A DNA stretch of 64,000 bases from Membranipora membranacea (taxonomy: Eukaryota > Bryozoa > Gymnolaemata > Cheilostomatida > Membraniporidae): the NCBI GenBank assembly GCA_914767715.1, contig OU612066.1, positions 30,416,283 to 30,480,282 on the forward strand. Direction: 5' to 3'. Shown one piece after another: positions 25,001-36,114 of this stretch (the first letter of the stretch is position 1; the number at the start of each line of letters is the position of its first letter). The translations under genes were made by a program, and so were the position numbers. The notes beneath the pieces are model-generated. The model searched no databases. It had not been told where the DNA came from and saw only the letters and a program-made list of their open reading frames with translations.

Positions 25001-28000
25001 ATACCTGAGACGAATTCCGATTTATTATCACATACTCACTGTCACTTTTATAAAGTTTCCCTCAAAGATCATTCTGCGATGAGACGTGCTCAGATATGTC
25101 TCACTCTGTCCTGAGTAAACAAATAGAAAGTGTCAATGAAGCCTACCAAATAGTCTTTTCAGTTGAGCGCTTTTTAATCCATGCTATAACTAATACACTT
25201 AGCAAACTTCATTAAAATTAAATTATGTTTTGCAGGGTGTCAATATTTACATCACAGTTTTTGATAGAGATCAGGGCAGACCTAATGATGTTGGATTTGT
25301 CCCATTTGATGTCGTTGATGAGTTTAACTTCAATTTCACCGCCGGTCGAGATGGTGTGGAACAAGTCGTTGTTGAAGATGGTATTCGTGTAGACAATCGT
25401 TCGCGGTAGGTTTCATGAGGTTATTGTCATTAGTTTCTTATGATGGAGTGAAGGCGCCTGGTACACTGGGCAATCATGTGGAACCCATACAAACATTTTT
25501 TCAACTTTCTCACCCCAGTATTGACAAGTATGGTACATATATTGAAAGTCACAAGATGATTGTCCATTATTGAATTCCCTAGAATTGACTTACAGACCAA
25601 AGTTTAACTGAAACTGGTTAAGTTGAACCAAATAGTTTTTTCGTCAACCATGTATTTTTAATTTCATTCAGGATTGTTCTGAAAGTATCTGGGGACTGTG
25701 TTCAGCCAAGAACAACAATACCTACAACTACAACTACTACTCCAACAACTACCACCACAACACCTACAACCACAACTACTACACCAACAACCACTACCAC
25801 AACACCAACAACAACAACCACAACACCCACAACCACAACACCAGAGTCTTGCACAGACCATAGACCTACTGTACTGGAAGTTTTGTTTGTGAATTTCTCT
25901 AACCCATTTGACTACAAAGCTACAGGAGTTAAATGCGAGGAGAATCCGACCGGTCCAAATGATTTGTGTGATCTATCCTTTGACATCTGTATCAGCCAAC
26001 CTGGTTCAAGGTAATTGATTAACTACATTATTGACCTTGGCATATTTAGAAACCACAGAAACAAAGACTACATTATCAAGTGTCTGTGTCTGGAGAGTTT
26101 CTTATCTTTACCACTCTCAGGAATCAAGAGTTTTGTAATGGCTAAAAACGGTTCTTCTTGCAATTGAACTGGTATGCCACTCATCCTATCCAGGTCCTTG
26201 GGGTCCACAGTTTATTTGCACATCCAGTAGCAGTAAAACAATCGGCCTCTGCTACTCCTTGATATAAATAGTAGCCTGATTTTCAGCAGGCAAGGGTATA
26301 GGGTCGGTTTGAATAACATGGGTCCCACAAACTGTACACTGGGAGGACAACCTTCTCTGCGTTGAAGACTAAGACTAGCCTATCACTCTGCTGACTTTTT
26401 TCTGTTCTGGAAAAAAATGTATCTAATCATGCCTTGCATTTTCACATTTTGCTGATTATTTAGTGACATGCATAAACATACAAATATTTATATATATATA
26501 TTTGCCATTTGGCATATTTTTAGATTTTTCAAAGGCGTTTGATACTATTAATCATGAAAGTTTAGTCAAAAAACTACCGTTTAATGGATTTTTACCCTGT
26601 GCCACATCTCTCATCGAAAATTACCTCAAAAACCGTAAACAATATGTTATTGTAAATAATGCTGTATCTCAGTACCGTGACATCAACATAGGAGTACCCC
26701 AAGGTTCAAACTTGGGGCCGCTTTTATTTTTGATTTACATAAACGACCTCTTGAATGCAGCGCCTGCATTAAATTACATACTGTATGCAGACGACACTAA
26801 TATTTTTTGTACAGACCATGCTATTTTAAGTCAAGAATTGAACAAAGTAGAAAATGGGTGCTTAGCTAATAAACTAGTACTAAACTATTCCAAAACTTTT
26901 CAGGTAATTTTTAAATCCCCAAGAAAAGCTATCAGTGCCGATGATCATGTTATCAAACTGAATACCAACACCCTTGAACTGAAAATTGAAACTAAATTTT
27001 CAGGTATTATCCTTAATTCAAATATTACTTTTAAGTCGCATACAAATGAATTGGGCAAAAAATTAAATTTGGTTGTAATAATGATGCGTGTAGTAAGGCC
27101 ATATTTTGACGAAAAAACAATGATCGAACTATATTACTCATTTTTTTACCCGCACCTGCTCTATGGAATAGAGTTCTGGGGCCATGCTGCTGAAAATGAC
27201 CTTAAACGAGTAATAGTCCTCCAAAAAGCTTGTGTAAGAGTGATTTTAAAGAAAAAAACCAGAGATCATGTTTCAACCCTTTTTAAGACTTTAAATATAA
27301 TGCCTTTGAATATGCTATTCCAATACTGCTCTTTAAAACTATTTTTAAGAACATTTTCGAATGAGTTTATCAACTCTCTTAAATCAGAACATGATTATAA
27401 CACAAGATTAAATAATTTACGAACAAAAAAGGCCAAAAACAAGCGAGGTTAGAGGTCCCTGTTGTGCCATGGTGTCAACCTGTACAACAGGTACCTTATA
27501 GGAGTGGAGACATGTACTCAGTCTGGTTTCTTGGGTGGCCTGGCGGCGCGCCTGTGGGAGGGGGTTTGATTGTGTGCAGGTTGCGGATGTTTCGCTCTGT
27601 CGTTCCGGCAGGCGAGTGTGGCGTCAAGAGTTCTAGTCGGGCAGCCTCTGCTCTAGCTTCGTGCTATCTGACTGTCCCATTGCTTTTTAACTTTTTATAT
27701 ACCTTTGATACCGTTTTACTCATTCTAGTTTTTATAGTAAGCAATAAACACACACACGAAAAAAATAAAATATATATATATATATGTTTATGGTATCATG
27801 TCATTGACTGAGATGTCTCAGCAAATTTACTCTTGTCAACATTGTTGGACTTTTGGCATTTCGGTCTCGTCTACTGATATACTTATTTTTTCTATCTCTA
27901 AATTTACATCAAATTGACAACATTATGTCACATTCTTTATAGGAATTGCAGTTACTTTAGCTTCTTCACACCAGTTACAGCTGAGGCTACACAAATTGAT

Positions 28001-29832
28001 TTTGCACAAACTCAGTTCACCTGGGAGAACCCAATATACATAACATTGACTGACCCATGGCAGGTGAGGAGAACACCTTGACTATCTGATGCGATACGAT
28101 TTTTCAAATTTCATATCAATCTGCTCCCAATCCTTACATTATCTACTCTCACTTAATCTAGTCATTATTGGATAAGACCACAGGCTTGGAAGTGTGTGGT
28201 GACTTATATGTGTGTGATGACTTACATGTGTGGTGACTTATATGTGTGTGGTAACGATAACATCCATACGCCCTATAAGTTACCAGACTGCACTGGTTGT
28301 TGTTCCATTATATTTCAATCTATTCTACGATGTAAACTAGAGAGGCATGGTCATCTTGATAAGTGTGGAAAATGTGCAATACATGTAGCTTTGATCATTA
28401 TTTATAGCGATTTGTTCGATTCTTTTTCTTAGGGAGTGAATATTTATGTGACAGTGTGGGATCAGGATCCACAGAACCGTAGAGTACCATATGAACAACT
28501 TGATGAGTTTAACTTTGAATATTACAAAGCTAAGGATGGTAACCAATATGTGGTAACTCAGCAAGGTCTGCGAACCAAAGAGCCTACAATGTGCGTAGCC
28601 AATGATAAAACCTTACATACAGTTTATATAATCTTCAATAAATCAACTTTCTCGTAGTCAACCTGCTTAGATTTCCAAATCAAACATTCAACTTGACATT
28701 TTGACAGAACAGTAACATAAAAGGTTTACTAAGTAAGCGAGCGATAAGCGAAATAAGCCACCAATTACTTGATTGGGACTTCTTGATATTGTTCATGCGA
28801 GTAAAATTTTGAAGAAAATGTTCTCATCCTTTTTTATACCAGTGGGAACTGACAACCAAGCTCCTACCTCATATAAACATAATCATTACCAAAACCTTTT
28901 CCTACAAGGCACGCTGCATACATTATGCTGCGATGCCTGAAAGGAAGTGACAAAGAAACAAGCATGATGAATTATTATGGGTACCTGTGTATTATGTTTC
29001 ATTTTTTCTTTTGCAGATTGACTCTTGCTATGAAAGCAGACTGCACCAATCAGACCATCTTACCTATGTGCACTTTCAGTGATAATCAATTGTGTGTGCC
29101 AGAGTTGTGTTCAGAACCAGGTATTGCAGCCATATGTCCATTGACCTGCGGACTGTGCCGAAACAGTCGATCCAAAAGAGAAAACGCAGATGACCAACAG
29201 CAGATTAATAGCGAATCAGTAAATGATATTAGCCCAAAAACTGTAAGTACTTTCATATATGTTTTGAGATGAACTCAGATACTTATAAAAGTTTCCACAA
29301 AGAGATAAGCCTCTCGAACATATACATGATTCTAGTTTATAAAAGGACTAGGTGGTTAAAACCATTTGTAATACAGTGTAATCCTCTTAATTCAGACCTT
29401 ATAATTCAGAACTCCTGTTAGTTTAGACAAATGACGCTCCTCCCGGCAGCGAAATTTCGACACATTTTATTGTTACATAGTTCAAACTCTGCTTAATTAG
29501 GACAAATAAGTGGAGTGCACTGTAGTTTGCTGCTCTCATTGTCTGTGTAGCAGTAACACCCACTTCCAGATGCGATATGTTAATTATTAGTCTTTAACCA
29601 ACGAGTTAAAGACAACTATAACTGGTGCAATTGGATCATTTAATTTTTATTATTGATGATTGCTTTTTTTAGGTTCCAGATTCGGTTGAGAGTGTATAGC
29701 CTAGCTCTTATAACACTGCCAACCCTTCCAAAAACAGCATCCACAGTTACTTGTACAATAACTGCACCATCGCCAACAGCAACAACAGAAACGATGACAG
29801 TAACTACAACAACAAAAACCACAACAACATGA
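22072..29832 (+). CDS. Secreted Thr-rich mucin-like protein with three MNNL/C2-like domains and an optional ShKT-like domain
   Basis: Twelve exons: 22072-22354, 22777-23011, 23195-23318, 23589-23758, 24161-24664, 24820-24943, 25236-25405, 25672-26010, 27943-28063, 28433-28590, 29017-29242 and 29673-29699 (stop). Total 2481 nt, 826 residues, all phases agree. Layout: signal peptide (MAVLLFSLLALVVFHSSG), a helical region to residue ~94, a short Thr linker, domain 1 (~113-280), a ~90-residue Thr/Pro linker, domain 2 (~373-546), a Thr linker, domain 3 (~588-755), then a six-Cys ShKT-like module ending CPLTCGLC. Each ~160-residue domain matches the N-terminal MNNL/C2 domain of Notch ligands: CDLQFEICV, an NC-YY segment, a central W, GVNIYITVFDRD, a DEFNFNF motif and a final RLVLRVSSDC strand. 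No DSL or EGF repeats follow. If exon 11 is skipped, exon 12 reads another frame to 29832 (795 residues). Function unknown; an extracellular adhesive or mucus role is inference. Confidence 0.85.
24190..24480 (+). repeat. Coding minisatellite for Thr/Pro linker 2
   Basis: Within exon 5, tandem ~18-base units of the type ACAACACCAACCACAACT encode TTTTPT-like repeats, with gradual variation toward the 5' end. Each Thr is a candidate O-glycosylation site. Shorter arrays of the same kind lie at 25712-25848, 31805-32015 and 33290-33495. Confidence 0.9.
26460..27795 (+). mobile_element. 5'-truncated LINE in intron 8 of the mucin-like gene
   Basis: A 329-residue open frame (26463-27452) carries most of a reverse transcriptase: FLDFSKAFDTINHESL, IGVPQGSNLGPLLFLIYIND and the catalytic YADDTNIF box. 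Thumb-region motifs (FKSHTNELGKKLN, HLLYGIEFWG, LQKACVRVI) follow. The N-terminal endonuclease is missing. The 3' part ends in AATAAA-like and A-rich sequence with a TA repeat (27760-27786). The uninterrupted frame indicates a fairly recent insertion. It sits in sense orientation between the domain-3 exons at 26010 and 27943. Confidence 0.9.
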
Positions 29833-29990
29833 AATATACGACCATCTATTTGTTCCTTTGAATATGTCATTTGCATGATTCCACCAATAAGTTTAAGTAA
29901 CAATGATGACTCATTTGCTATATATTGTTAATGACACATTCTGGCCAGGCCTTCCCTGTAGGCTTGGTGGAGGATGTTATATTTTGGCAG

Positions 29991-29996
29991 AATAAA
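29991..29996 (+). terminator. Polyadenylation signal of first mucin-like gene
   Basis: AATAAA about 160 bases after the distal stop codon (29830-29832) and about 290 after the proximal one (29697-29699). It is the first such signal downstream. Confidence 0.6.
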
Positions 29997-30179
29997 AATT
30001 TAGTAGTGCTTTTCGGTTTGTGATATTTGCCTGGGTAAAAATTAAGATGAACCACATGCTAATGATCATATCAACTCAAGATTTCTCCCAAGTTCAGGAA
30101 ACCATGACTTTTCAATTGAGCATTTCATACTGAGAAACTTTGCACCTATCGTTCTTTTTTAAGGCTATAAATAACCTTG

Positions 30180-30760
30180 CATGGCTAGTTTCTGTTTAAT
30201 CAACACATAAACGGGAATTATGTCCCCATGAATATGATCAGCATGAAGACTCTCTCAGCCAAAATCCATCTGCAAGACAGGTGCAATGTTGTATTTTGTA
30301 TCAAGCATGTTGCTAACAAGACAACCATATACGGACCCGACCAACACACAAACACATGTTTACTACTTCAACTCCGTACTGCACAGTGTCTGAGTGTGAA
30401 CTTCTATAGGGTTCCTTCGAATACATCTTGACTGCATTGACCTGATCAAACGCAGCATATTACACGCTATAGCAACCACGCTATTACAACACCATAGCAA
30501 CCCTGCCTACGAGCAGCCATAACTAACTTGCCTTTGTGCATACTAAACAACCTACCTATGAGCAAATTCACCATCAATACTTCGACTTCTAACTAGCAGT
30601 CACTTTTCCCTGCCTATGCGCAGACTCGGCCTCAGTGCCCTCTTATATTTCTATCAAGGATTTAAACCCCTTGATCCCCAGATAGAATAAAGGAAAGACG
30701 CCTTCTGAGCGTAGAAAGATCACCACTCTCCTCTTTGACAAGGTAAGTTGTCAGCCTAAA
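30180..30760 (+). mobile_element. Possible solo LTR or promoter-like repeat
   Basis: This intergenic stretch has a TTATATTTCT element followed by GATAGAATAAAGG and GCCTTCTGAGCG, then a splice-donor-like AAGGTAAGTTG at about 30739. That order (TATA, poly(A) signal, short GC-richer region) is typical of an LTR. No matching second LTR or clear TG...CA ends were found. Confidence 0.25.
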
Positions 30761-31364
30761 ACCCTAACATAAGTTAGGTTGAACCGCGCATCAATACAGC
30801 CGTATCAGATATACACATTTGTATCTTATTAGCTATAAAGAGAGGAGAATTTTAGTGGTTTAGAAAAGTTGAAAAATTTTCTTTCTGTCGAAGCTTGTAG
30901 TCTAAACTTTGTCAAGAAGCTATTCAAAAGCTTATCATTGTGCTCTTGTTAAGTTTGGTGCCCATATGCTTGCCGTTGCTTGGAGATGTGCTCTCGCCGA
31001 GACACTGTGCATGTGAGCACCACATGGCCCGTGTTGCCGCTGTGACTATAATTTGTTCTATCATTGAACCTGTTATAATGCTCTCAGATCAAAGGCTTCT
31101 GTGTTGCCATTCACCTTCCAGCAACAGCAAAACCACTAACGCCCTCTAACAATAGCAAACTGTAATCACAAACACAACTTCACATTGATTTTAAAAGGAC
31201 AGTCAATATCATATATAAATCATAAATTATTAATACATCTACTTTTTGCCAAATCCATTTGATATCACAATTTTCTATCATCGAAACTTCATGAAATTCC
31301 GGTACTATTATTGCAATAGAAATTGTGCTTATTTGGGATTGGCTTAGGAGTAATCCCTATACTC

Positions 31365-31372
31365 TATATAAG
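31365..31372 (+). promoter_or_regulatory. TATA box of second mucin-like gene
   Basis: TATATAAG lies 114 bases before the start codon at 31486, in the context ACTCTATATAAGGGC. This is a textbook TATA element and would place transcription start near 31395-31400. Confidence 0.6.
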
Positions 31373-31485
31373 GGCTGCAGTGCCATATATACCGTGTGAC
31401 ACAACATCTGGTTGACATGATAGTATACAAAGACAATATTGATACAATATTGCAATAGGCAACTCAGCTACAAAGTGCAAGAAAA

Positions 31486-34400
31486 ATGGCTGTTCTTTGG
31501 TTCTCTTTGCTGGTCCTGGTCGTCTTTCAGTCTTCTGGCCAAATCCTATCTAACTCAGAGGGTCCTGGAGTCATGTCTGATCTCTATATTCTTCGGTTGC
31601 GTGTAGACCTTCTTACGAGCCAACTGGGACTAAACTGTCCACATCTGCTGAAGGCCGATCCATTTGTCAAAGGTAGACTACCGAAGCGTGTCCTACTCAC
31701 TGCCAAACAGAGGTTGATGTATGGGCACAGTATGGCTGTCGAGCGAAGTGTCTTCAACCACATCCTTGGGCTGCTTGAACAATGTCTGAACAACGGTCAG
31801 CAGTATAACAAGACTACACCAACAACTAAATCAACAAAAACAACCACAGCCACAAACACTGCAACATTTTCTACAACAACTCCCACTTCAACAATCCCTC
31901 AAACAACCACCAATACAACACCAACAACGACTACACCAACAACCACTATACCAACCACAACACAAACACAAGCCCCAACAACAACTATTACAACATCAAC
32001 AACCACCACAGCTCCTTTAATCCTGCCCTGTTTATGTTGGTGGGTATACTAGGTTCACCATCAACTTTATTCGGTATATTAACCCGAGCGATCCGAAGGC
32101 GACTAGTGTGAAGTGTGACAATGATGGTTCCAGCTGTGATCTGGCATTCGAGATCTGTATCAGTGAAGTAGGAAAGAGGTGAGGTCAATACTATAAAATA
32201 GCTGCTACATGTAACAATAATCTTCTTGATGGAGGTAGGAGGGATCAACTATGCCATCAACTTAATGCTGAGAAGTTCTCATTGTGACTAAGAACAAAAA
32301 TTTGCTGCCATTTGTCTGCAAAGTTAAAGCAGTTAAATTACGTCAACATACTCGAGAGCAAGTTGTAATTATTTCTCTCATCATTTTTAGTGATTGCTCA
32401 TTTTTCTACACATTCACCGATGTACTGGGAGAGAGCACTCAGATTAACTTTTACCGAAGCATTGGTAATATTGACAACCCACTGGAGGTTGATCTCGGCA
32501 CTAGGCCATGGCAGGTGAGATTGCTTCCGTGACCTTTAAAGTCAGCCTGAATTATGGGTTTATAGAAGTTGTGTTACATATCAATTGATATCAACGCCCA
32601 TATGGCCTCTTTTTGATATCATTGATTAGTAAGCTGTCCAGAACCAACATGTACTACATACATAACCAGGAAAATCCTAGTGAATGTAAATGTAATCTCT
32701 CCAATACCAGATATGTACTTGTCATTGTTATATTATTATAATGTCTCCCGATAGTTAGACTCTATTTGTATGCTTTCATGCTTGTTTCTCCTTATTCAGG
32801 GAGTGAATATACTGATGACAGTATGGGATAGTGATCCAGCTAGTAGTAGAGTTCCATATGATGAAGTCGATGAGTTTGATTACGACTTGGTAGATGTGCC
32901 TGGAAGCAACCCACGTCTTCTTACTATTGATGGTATTCGTCCTGACAATAAAACAAGGTTTGTTGCTCATTTTTACTTGCATAAGACATGTTTGGAAAAA
33001 AACCAGCTGATTCAACCTTAATATTACTAATTATAATGACAATAATATTAATACTCTAGTTTAGTACTTCTTAATTTACTTCATGGATCCCTTTGATTGG
33101 TTGTATCAGAGGGGATAATCATTAATGTTTCTTATGACCTGTAGAAGGGAATCAACAGCTGAACTTTCTTGAAGATTCTCATCCTTGTTCACTCCACTTA
33201 TAATTGTGCATAACTGTTATAATTATTATTGTCAATTACTAGACTTGTTGTCCTGCTCACTGTGAGATGCCCAGAGCCCCAAACCAAACCAAACCAACTA
33301 CAACAAAATCAACAACAGCAGCACCAGCAACAACTACTCCTGTAACCATAACAAGTAGTACATCACCAACCACCACAACCACAACTCCTACAACAACAAC
33401 AAATACCCCAACTACAACAACAACACCCACAACTACCACACCAACAACCACAACAACTACACATACAACAACAACACCTACAACAACTCTGCCAAGATGT
33501 CCTCTGCAAATTGGGTGAGAATTTTGAAGCATATCACATTGCCTCAACCAACAAAAGTTGGAATTATGATACACATTATTAATATTTTGAAACAGCAAAT
33601 TGGGCCAATTTACTATCATTTTCTTCTTGATAATTTTCAGTGTTATACTTGTTCACAGTGTTTGATGTCGTTCACTAGTAGCAGTACATTTCTGACCTAA
33701 AATCAGCAGAGTTACTCTGTAGTAAAAGTAAGGACACTGATTGAAATGATAATTTCAACAACCTTAAGTTTGAGTTCACCACTATTTGTGAGTTGGAACG
33801 TGAACTCAGGAGTTAGCTGGGTGAGCTGGTTCCATTGATACTATGATTATATCATGTTATCTCTGTTGTCTTACATAAAATTCATCGTCATAAAATTATT
33901 TTGGACCCCTTTTATTGCCATATTTCAGATATTCAAAGATCGGTATTGACTTTATAAACTACCGTAACCCTAGCAACAACAAGGCTACTGGTGTACAATG
34001 TGACAGCGACACTGACCATTCTTTCTGTGATATTTATGTGGAAGTTTGCATAAGTGTGATAGGAGCAAGGTAACATATTAAATTGTTATGACAAAGTTCT
34101 TCTACTCGCAATAAAAGGTTCTGGGTTTTTACAGCAGATTAATGCATAATAGGCAAAGGCACGATGTACCGTGATAGAAAATAGATATTAATAACCAATG
34201 GAAAAACCCATCAACCATGGTAATTCCCAATAGTAATGGCCACTAGATAAATACACTATGAGATACAAAAAATTGTATCACATGATCTGTGTGAGCCAAT
34301 GGAGTATCAGTTGATAATTCTATCGAACAATTACAATCCTCTATATGTTTTCCTCATTCTACTATCCTGTGACATTCATGCATTGGGAACACATTCAATC

Positions 34401-36062
34401 ACTGTAGGAGAGTCGCTCTCAACAGTATAAGGGATTTACCATGATTTTTCTATTTTTGTTTGTCATGCCATTTATGATTGCACATGGTTAACATTTTTGG
34501 ATTTTTGTTTACAGAGACTGTAGCTTATATAACATAGTGACCAAAGTGATTGACTCTACTACATTTGTGGTATTCAGCTCTGATATTGGAGGATACTCTA
34601 ATCCACTTGTTATCGATCTCGGTCTTAGATCATGGCAGGTATGGACATTTATAGATTTAGATGTATGCATCTCCATTTCCGGTAGACACATGCTTTTATC
34701 ATGCACATGGTGTTGCAGTCATAGGCCTGTGGACTAGAGGCACGGCAGGTCCAGTATCAATTTCAGTCGCAATTTATTTCTGGAAGACCAAAAAGCACAG
34801 ACAGGGAAGGAGCTGAGATGGTTGATTTGGAGTTTCTATGCGCCATTACATAAGTCCTAAGTCATAAGTTTTCAAGGGTATAGACAATTTTCTGAGCTCT
34901 AATTTGAGCCTCTATTTGGAGTTGTTCTCTCTTCAGTTTGGTACGTTTATCCCACGCCGCATAGGAAAAAGGATGGTTGTCTTCAAAACCGCTTATAATA
35001 AGATAAAAATGAGTCTTGATTCAGCGTCGGCATCATTGAAACCCTGAGGGACAGGGTTTCCAAATAATTGGGGGCTTGACAGCTGATAAATCCAAATTTT
35101 AGTTAGAAATTCATGAAAAATCCCATGAAATTTGTCCGCAAAAATTGTTAGAAATGACTATCTGAATACCGAAATTATGCCCCAAACTATGTAGCGTGAG
35201 TTAAAAGTACCAAACTGGAGAAAGGACCATCTCCAAATAGAGGCTCAATTGGAGCTCAGAAAAATGTCTATTAGTATCAAATTCTAAGAGTTATTTCTTT
35301 AAAAGTTGTGTAAAGAAAATAAATGCAAGGTGGAAGAAATTCCAAAAATATTAGGGCATCAACAGAGTTCAAAGATGATGTGTGATGATAATACATATTA
35401 TGTGAGTTTAGATCAGTAATTTTTTGGGAAAAGAGGCTTTTATAGTTGGCTGAAGACACACCAAGCAAACGTTTTCTGGGCCTAGATAATGAGATTGAAA
35501 CATTTCTAATCTGTATTTACAGGGAGTGAATATCTTGGTGAATACCTGGGATAGAGACAACACCAGTATTACTGATGATATTGTGGATGAGTTCACATAC
35601 AACTTCACTGATCAGCCAGGAATGTCATCCAGAACTATCGATATTGAATCTGTCCGAGATCCTCCAAAATCCTGGTGAGACCTGTTCATAAATACTTTGA
35701 ATAATCATAATATAACAAAAGTTACTGTGAGCATAACCAAATAGCGATATACACCTAAATTTAGGTGATGATCTACCTTTAGATTTACAGGGTTATGCAA
35801 CCATGTAAATAAATCTGATATTTTTTAACCTCCAATTTTTTCTGTTGCTACCAGCTTTTGAGGATATGCATAGCTCATAATCATAAGGGTGAGGCAAGGC
35901 AATTTCTCGGTGATTTCAACTAACTTACATATTTTGTTAATTGCTATTTGCAGGCTTCAGCTGCAATTGAGAAGTTATTGCCCTTCGCCTGTCACCCTTT
36001 CAAGTGAAACCAAGACAGCCACTACAGAGGAGCGTATGACAGACACAGACAATACTGGATGA
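31486..36062 (+). CDS. Second Thr-rich mucin-like protein with two MNNL/C2-like domains, two frame breaks
   Basis: This is a paralogue of the gene just upstream. Exons: 31486-32178, 32391-32514, 32800-32957, 33243-33514, 33929-34069, 34515-34638, 35523-35674 and 35954-36062 (stop). Signal peptide MAVLWFSLLVLVVFQSSGQ, helical region, Thr linker, domain 1, Thr linker, domain 2 (CDIYVEVCIS, WQGVNILVNTWDRD, DEFTYNF, LQLQLRSYC), then a short Ser/Thr tail. The intron that separates helical and Thr regions in the first gene is absent here. Two breaks: between 32019 and 32028 the Thr frame runs out to a stop at 32050-32052 while domain coding continues one base out. In the 33243 exon the strand RLVVLLTVRC and the Thr run are again out of frame, by the opposite sign. 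An alternative acceptor at 33273-33274 would restore phase at the second site only. So this is a recent pseudogene, or the assembly has indel errors. AATAAA at 36073 and 36109. Confidence 0.75.
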
Positions 36063-36072
36063 GCAGATATGT

Positions 36073-36114
36073 AATAAATGGAATCAATTCTTGTCTCTAT
36101 ACTACTGAAATAAA
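36073..36114 (+). terminator. Polyadenylation signals of second mucin-like gene
   Basis: AATAAA at 36073-36078 and again at 36109-36114, 11 and 47 bases after the stop codon. Confidence 0.6.

Noticed and set aside
25664..25861. Minus-strand Cys-rich frame suggestive of a small cysteine-rich secreted peptide
   Set aside because: It is the antisense of the Thr-repeat exon 25672-26010; the Cys pattern only reflects the nucleotide repeat.
29673..29699. Exon 12 as a spurious tiny exon
   Set aside because: It has a good acceptor, and both phases give sensible ends, one of them homologous to the neighbouring gene's tail, so it was kept.
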